64,000 bases of DNA, from NCBI GenBank assembly GCA_007644065.1, contig VJWN01000014.1, positions 1 through 64,000 on the forward strand, given 5' to 3'. Of the stretch, positions 57,888-64,000 are shown in pieces; positions within the stretch are counted from its first letter, which is position 1; each line of letters opens with the position of its first letter. Both the position numbers and the translations under genes were made by a program. The notes below the pieces were generated by a model. The model saw only the letters and a list, made by a program, of their open reading frames with translations, had not been told where the DNA came from and searched no databases. This DNA is from Margaritispora aquatica. Its lineage: Eukaryota > Ascomycota > Leotiomycetes > Helotiales > Discinellaceae.

Positions 57888-58993
57888 TCAGAGCAAACAT
57901 TGACTGAACCAAGTATTGACAATTGTACAAGTCCCAGACGCACAGCTTGTTAGCCCTGTCCAGCCCAAACCACCTAAGTTCGTTAGTAAGCATAATTCTT
58001 CTAATAGTAGATTGCGGTTAGATTACATACCGCACTGACCCCAAAGAGCTACGCCTCCAGCACTGGTCGTCGTTGTTCGAGATGAGGACGTAGTGGATGA
58101 GGAACTTTTTTGCGCCGATGATGTGGTCGTCATTGTTCGAGATGAGGATGTGGTAGATGAAGAGGTTCTTTGCGTCGATGATGTGGTCCGCACTGAAGTC
58201 GTGGTGGTTCGGGAAGCAGAAGACGAAGTCGTAGGCGAGGATCCAAAGCCAAGAATAGCGGCTTTCATAGGCCCATACCAGCAATTTGCTAACTTCTGTG
58301 TCCCACTATCGCTGGGGTGAACGCCATCTACAAAGTCGTCTGGTTGTATAAAGCCGGTCCAGCAATCTACAATTGTTATAGGTGACGCTGTGGTTGACTT
58401 TCCTGGCGCCCATGCTGCCAGCGCATTATTGAAATCAATAACTGCTTGTAGGGTGTAGCAAGGAGCAGTACATCCTGAAGGATTCAAGGGCGGGATCTGA
58501 GCAATAAGAATCCTCATAGTTGACTTTGATGCTCGCATCTGATCCACTAGTGTATCAAAGGCAGCGAGGACAGTCAACGCTGGGAGGGTGCTAAATGCAT
58601 CGTTCGTTCCAAGCATCACCGTCACCATATCTGGTGTGGCGCTAGCTAACCATGCAGGAAGTTGGTTATCCCTCACAATGCTCATTGCTGAGTATCCTCC
58701 ATGGCCTTCATGCTCGCCATCGAAGGGAAACGCGCAGCTGCTCGTTTGTGAACCCACAAAATCTGTGTTAGTTACGCTTTCGTTCTGAAGCTTTTGCCAC
58801 ACAAGAGCCCTCCAGCACCCCTAGCTTTCCTTAGCTTTGTAGACATTTATAAAAGAAAAGGCAAGTAGGCTTATCTTACTGGACCTGCTGTCAAACTATC
58901 GCCGAGTGGCATGATCTTTACTGTTACTGCCTGCACCGGAGCAAGAGCCCCGAGGAGGAAGCTGAGAGCTAAAGCTGGACGAAACAACACCAT
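57888..58993 (-). CDS. Secreted SGNH esterase (CE3-like) with C-terminal CBM1
   Basis: Exons 58993..58880, 58820..58031 and 57973..57888 give 329 residues. Signal peptide [20 protein letters not shown], then the SGNH hydrolase: Ser33 in [23 protein letters not shown], Asn111 in MLGTNDAF, Asp203 and His206 in [10 protein letters not shown]. This matches carbohydrate esterase family 3 (acetyl xylan esterase). A Ser/Thr/Arg linker (about 232-290) made of near-identical tandem units leads to a fungal cellulose-binding module CBM1 (ALWGQCGGLGWTG ... [16 protein letters not shown]) split by the last intron. It should remove acetyl groups from hemicellulose while anchored to cellulose. The first intron (58879..58821) is in phase and gives AGPGCWRAL. 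Confidence 0.93.
58070..58210 (-). repeat. Minisatellite in the CE3-CBM1 linker
   Basis: Two near-identical units of about 60 bp (each containing GTTCGAGATGAGGA on plus) and a third, partial one encode [15 protein letters not shown] linker repeats. Units are in frame, so copy-number changes alter linker length only. Confidence 0.8.
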
Positions 58994-61813
58994 TTTGACC
59001 TTGAATAATTGAATGAATACTGACATTGAACGAAAATTTAAGAAACCCGGCACCCGCTCTTTTGAAGAGATTCTGCCCTGTCAATTAATTCTCGGCGGAA
59101 AGGAACACAGTTCGCTTTTACTGCTAGATATTTGTGTAGTAAACTCACACACATATTGTTGTGGAGCATGTAATTGATCCAGAGTTGATTTCGAAGCCAC
59201 ATAGCGAAAAGTTCGAACTCTGCGGACCGCAGGTCCGGTTCTCCAAAAACAATGCGGGAGAGGATCCTTAAAACGGCAGTTTACCGTCCGAGGCATGCAA
59301 GAGCATTTGTTTGCCATATTAATCTTCATAAAATACTATTTCGCAGGCGCTGGAAGTTGGTGACACGCACGAAGGGACGGTTGAAAGGTGTATTACCCCG
59401 GATCTTTGCCCCGGAATCTAAAGTTTATCAACGATATCTTCGACCCTGTTCCAATCGTATATCAACTTTTAATGCCAGAAGAGCCTATATGCTATTTACC
59501 AAATCAGCCGTACTCTCAATAGAGAGGAGAATAAAGCTGCAAGTAAAGATCGACAGAAGCTGCAGGCACATACATTGTTCTCGGACTCTCTCCTATTTCG
59601 CTTGGCAGGAAATGGATTTGATAAACCAATCTATTGAGTGACTTTTGATATCGCAATTACTTATCCTAGGCCTCTATTGGAATATAATCCAGGTTCCTGA
59701 CCTTAGGATTGCTGCAATGGATGAGATAAAGATGAGAGGGCCAACAAAAGCAGTGGCATTCTGGGGAGTGGGTAATAGAAATAAGAAGAACAAGGAAGAG
59801 TATGAAATGATCAAACGCTTTGTATATTAAGCATTACCAAAGCAGTGCCGCTATACTGAAACAAGAGATTCAAGAACTTGAAAAAGACACAGCTTTAATA
59901 TCACGATAATCGAGGACCGAGATCCTGAGTCTAAGATGCCAATCTACTATATGAGTTGCTCTCAGAATCCGACTTCAGGATTGCAGGTTTTGAACATTTG
60001 AACTGTAAAGAATTCTGTTGATGCTTGAGTAAATCCAGAGTATTGCAATAGCCTAGTTCTCCTTGCCCTATAGTCGTACGTGTCAACGTTGAATGAACTT
60101 AGATTTATGAATAAGCAAGTGCGAATAAACTGTAGAGCTGCGTAAGCGCAACCGATATATCAAGGCTTAGAATCAATCCTATATCGCTTAAAGTGAAAGT
60201 GAAATTCGTCCATCAATTGTTGTTGTTGGTTATTATTAACTGAGCGTGAATTACAATATTAACTGTTTTACTTTTCGACAACTGAGAAAATCCAGCGACG
60301 ACAGATCGTAGGGTAATGAGCTGATAAGTAGGTATCGTTGGTTTAAATTTGAATTTTGGGGTTTCGCTAATGCTGGGTGGGTGATTTAGAAAATGACAGC
60401 AGTAGATGGTAAATACGAGCCCCTTAAGACAATAGTTAACACTGCTCTTTGTATACTGTGAAAAATAGTAACGATGTGGCATCAGATATAGGCATTAATC
60501 GGCAAAGTCTCACTGCATCCAAGACCCAAGGTCAATGGAACTACCCATTTGACGGCAATATCAGAACCCTACAGATCACTTTCCCTCTCTCGTCAATGAC
60601 ACTTCCATATTCTCCTTCGCTGATTGCTTCAAAAAGCTCAAGAACCGTCCATCCAACTATATCTTGTCAATCAGTTTATAATTTCGACCTCGCTCGCTCA
60701 TCACCAAGTCTTACTACCATGTAATAGTCTTCTCCTCCGCCTGCCAGGACATGACACACTCCAAGCACCAGAGTAGCAAGTATGCACTTTCCAATCTCCA
60801 GTTCCCCGCACCACCAGTTAATTCACCACCTCTTTTCCTCCCCTATCTTTATCTCTGCATTTTTCTCCGTCCAGAAAACTACTTCACCCGAGCAGTGCGT
60901 ATTCCATTCCATATCAGCCGCCGTAAGTACCCGTATCCGTAATTCAACTTCTCCGACCACCTCCTCCCCCTCGCTTCCAGCCCTCATGGCTAGCATGGCT
61001 GGCACGAGACTTACAAGTATAGCCAGACAAACCACCTACCTATCCATGCCACTTACTATCACGCACTATCAACCTGTTGACTACATGTATACCCCCCTTC
61101 CCTGCGAATCCCGCCATCTCCATCCCATTTTCGATTTCGATCCTATATCACCAAAGACTTATAATCCTCAGCTACTATCACTTCCCACCTCTCAGCCTCC
61201 ATTCCATTCCATTCCACCTGATTGATTCGCAACTCCTCCTCGTTCTCCCACTACCCTATCCTACCAGACCCGACCCGACCCACACCCATCCGGCCTCCTT
61301 ATTAAGCGAGATGATGTGAACCACAACCACAAGCACAACCATGAATCCGTAATCCCATCCATACCCTCCCACCCCCCAATCATATCGCCCACAAATGAGA
61401 TGAAATGAACAACGCATAAAGTCCCCGAACACACCTTCCATGGATCTTAATCTTATCTAGCTAAGAATCTAGCTAACGAAGGGTTCATATGATTAAGTAG
61501 AGAGGGAGGGAGATCATTTGATTAATTGATCAATTAGCGAATTAGAACTAGGGAATGCTGTATTGGATCTAAGACTCACAGATAAAAAAACAGCACTACG
61601 TATCTCGTACTTGAAATTCATACCTGTAACTATTGGTACATTTGCGGGAGCTCCTTGTCATATCGGCTGTTTTCTGTCCTTAGCTTATTAGAATAGAATA
61701 TAATTATCAGCGATATCACAAAGGTCGAGATGGTAGAAGCATGTTGCGCTTCGGCATCTTCTGACTGCGATTCCATGCCAAAAATCAATAAACAAGACCC
61801 ATCTACCCATTCA

Positions 61814-61879
61814 TCACCAGACCCAACCCGACCGATTACCCGACCGTACGTGATCTGACCCGACCTAGACCGACCCAGC
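61814..61879. repeat. Cluster of CGACC/GACCC words
   Basis: About eight CCGACC or GACCC words within 65 bp; another cluster at 61265-61285 has three tandem GACCC. Not a strict tandem repeat. Confidence 0.6.
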
Positions 61880-62343
61880 AAATAGCCATGTGACTCAAGC
61901 ATACTTACCTACCTACCTTATTCCAAGGCATATCACATCAATATCATGCCACACTCTCGAGTCAGGAATTAACTCAAACAAGCAAGATCTAGTGTAAGAT
62001 CTCACAGCAACGGTAACGGCAATAGCAACACTGCACGCAGGATTCAAAAAGAAACAAAACATACTGTTCAAAAATACCTCTCCCAGCCCAAGCCAAGCCA
62101 CGCTAAGCCTGTCAATCATTCAATGGTGTGTGTACCTTCACCCAGCTGAGCGGGGCTGTCCAATCCTCCAATCCGTAGAATCAAACCCAATCACCGACGT
62201 CCCATCGCTTCAATCATCATCAATCAGATCAGGGCCAGCTAAACCAAGACATCATCCATGCCATCAATGCCATGGATCGGATGGAGCTGAAGAACATCAT
62301 GGTGGCGGTGCAAATCTTAGAAGTGGGTGAGTGAGTGGCTAGT

Positions 62344-62375
62344 GAGACGCGAACCGCACGCGTCAAACGCGTCTC
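62344..62375. promoter_or_regulatory. Inverted repeat with two ACGCGT boxes
   Basis: GAGACGCG and its exact reverse complement CGCGTCTC are 16 nt apart. Two ACGCGT words (62358-62363 and 62367-62372) lie within. ACGCGT is the MCB site bound by MBF-type factors in fungi; function here is inferred. Confidence 0.35.
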
Positions 62376-62669
62376 CTTTCCACTCTCCCTCCTCGGAGCT
62401 TTGCGCCCTCCAATAGAACCTCCCAATTCGTTGCCTCTGCCTTGGTTTTTCGTTTCGTTCGCTTGCGTGGGATGGATATCGATGGAGATTTGTTTATTTC
62501 CCATCTTATCCAACCTTGACCTCTCCATTGACCTATTATGGCGCGGGTGTCTTGCTCGATCCGGCGTTTGAGGGGAGCGATGGCCAATTGGCACGTGGAA
62601 TCGTGAGGTATAAGCGATGGTCGTATATGCCATGACGAAAACTAAGGTAGAGAACTCGGACATTGAAGA

Positions 62670-62690
62670 TCAGATCAGATCAGATCAGCC
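62670..62690. repeat. GATCA microsatellite
   Basis: About four tandem GATCA units. Confidence 0.8.
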
Positions 62691-63693
62691 GGTTTAGTGC
62701 AGAATAAAGACTTTCAGTTCCAAGATTCTGGATGTCGTGTACAGGCTGTGCTGTGCTGTGATGTGCAGTATGTAGCAACGCAGGAGAGTCTGCTATCTGC
62801 ATGCATGAAATCTTCTTGAGGTATCGTGTTCGTACATACTTAAGCGTGTTGTGCCTTCGTCATAGGATACAGCTATGTGTGTTCATATTCTCGAGAAAGC
62901 AGTGTCTCGATGTTGAGTCATACGTCTAAAGACTTCCTATCACATCCCGAATATATTCTCTGCACCTGTACTTGAAACGAGACACCAGGCACAGAAGTTT
63001 TTCTGCACGAGCTGGTGAGAAGCGAGGGCGAGTTAGTACCTTGGCGTGCCTAGCTGCTTGCAGCTGCAACTTAGCCCACAGATATATTGTAGCTTAGCTA
63101 GCTAATAGCAAGCGAAACCTAAAATCCATCACAGTGACAACCGCTTTCGTGATGGAGAACAACCAGGAGAGTAGTTACTGATACTACGCGAGATATCAAT
63201 AAGCTTTCAGCTAGTCAGTTCGTTTGGTGCCCCCTCAAGATCTTCCTTGCGGATTCCCAAGTATAGAGTTCAGGATGGGATTCCGCGATGCAGAACGCGG
63301 GGTACTTGGGAGGTCTAGACCATTTCATGATCGTGCGTGCCAAGTTTACCTGTACTGAGAACGATCAGCTTCGATGATATGAACCCTAACAGAGCATCAG
63401 TAAGACTCAATGTCCATGCCACTATCTCACAATTCATGACGATTTGCAAGTAGGGCCATACAATACCGGTTAAAGATAACCCGGTCCCAACTCTCAAGGC
63501 CCGCTAGTATTACGGACTGCCCTCCCCGTCTAGCATACAGTTCGAAGCCAAGGTGAGTTCTGCCTTCATCCACCCTAGCCTCCCGCCATCTGGGAAGCAC
63601 ATGTCTGTCTGCAACCCTCCACCTCCCTCCACCTTCCACTAGCAGCACCCACCTACGATGCCAACTCTCCGGGTACTTTATTTTGCAACCATC

Positions 63694-63715
63694 ACGACGC
63701 GTCCAACCGCGTCGT
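63694..63715. promoter_or_regulatory. Hairpin-forming palindrome with ACGCGT
   Basis: ACGACGCG and CGCGTCGT are perfect inverted repeats with a 6-nt loop. An MCB-like ACGCGT is included. It could be a factor site or a stem-loop near the window end. Confidence 0.35.
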
Positions 63716-64000
63716 CGTTATCGAAGATGCAAAATGTGGTGTTGAGCACCACACTCAACGCAGAACGAACAGAAAGTGGAAAGGAAATATGATGCGCCAC
63801 CATCACACTACCATCACATCACATTGCATGGTTTGCTTGACATGGGTTTCCACTGTCTTGAAGAAGAAAGAGAAGAGATGGTGTCGTTCGCCGGGCCGAG
63901 ACGAGACAGGATCGTCTTGTCTTAAGTGTGCCACGGAGCCGGAGCATCCCTTGCTTCGGGACATGTTGCATGATCCCGCATCTTCGGGTCGGGCTTGATT

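Larger units (their letters stand above)
58994..64000. other. 5 kb region with no convincing gene
   Basis: Many frames of 60-150 codons but none with a domain, signal peptide or intron logic. The longest are 59252-59641 (+, 129 codons, very basic), 60782-61225 (+, 147 codons, Ser/Pro-rich) and 62229-62663 (-, 144 codons). The stretch 60700-61400 is pyrimidine-rich on plus. Clusters of CGACCC occur at 61265-61285 and 61814-61879, and GATCA tandem units at 62670-62690. It may be a long promoter of a gene beyond the window. Confidence 0.45.

Noticed and set aside
59207..59220. GTTCGAACTC, like a tRNA B box
   Set aside because: No A box at the right distance and no cloverleaf arms could be formed around it.
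59252..59641. 129-codon very basic frame
   Set aside because: Composition is unlike neighbours' proteins, no homology recognised, no promoter or intron signs.
1..64000. CRISPR arrays, prokaryotic operons or ribosome binding sites
   Set aside because: The window has spliced eukaryotic genes; no regularly spaced identical repeats were seen.

Overview
The window reads as nuclear DNA of a filamentous ascomycete (Pezizomycotina). Genes have short introns (about 37-115 nt) with GTAAGT-like donors and CTNA-type branch points. The gene content fits: CFEM protein, secreted carboxylesterase, CE3 esterase with a fungal cellulose-binding module, DUF7907- and DUF8004-type proteins, STAND/NACHT receptors, dispersed 5S rRNA. 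The 5S sequence and gene style suggest Leotiomycetes, but that is a guess. Splice models were built by eye; every multi-exon coding total I give is divisible by three.

Layout. 1-3.4 kb: decayed remains, including a frameshifted STAND-associated N-terminal gene on the minus strand. 3.4-5.8 kb: amino acid permease on the plus strand. 5.8-7.1 kb: TA-rich, probably RIP-mutated repeat island with inverted and direct repeats. 7.4-31.4 kb: a one-direction (minus) block holding a secreted FMN 2-hydroxy-acid dehydrogenase, a conserved proline-rich protein, a type-B carboxylesterase, CAC2 (CAF-1 p60), a small secreted protein, a broken Ser/Thr-rich secreted gene, DPH2, an F-box-like protein and a DUF8004-like protein. 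31.4-38 kb: a 6.5 kb gene-free stretch. 38-42.4 kb: a large plus-strand STAND receptor. 44.5-49.6 kb: a small F-box-like gene, a broken 2EXR-domain gene, an orphan ORF and a secreted protein of unknown role. 49.8-57 kb: a minus-strand membrane protein, a CFEM single-pass membrane protein and a conserved nuclear-looking protein. 57.4-57.5 kb: a 5S rRNA gene. 57.9-59 kb: a CE3-like esterase with CBM1. 59-64 kb: no convincing gene.

Functional themes. Housekeeping genes (CAC2, DPH2) sit among secreted or surface genes typical of saprotrophic or plant-associated fungi and among fungal immunity-type STAND genes, two of which are degraded. The most unusual object is the receptor at 37961-42444. It joins a STAND N-terminal domain, a NACHT NTPase, ankyrin repeats and a C-terminal WD40 propeller whose blades look like WDR26/Gid7 (the CTLH/GID E3 ligase subunit) rather than the HET-E-type repeats usual in such receptors. 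A second notable feature is a probable 5-nt micro-exon in CAC2.
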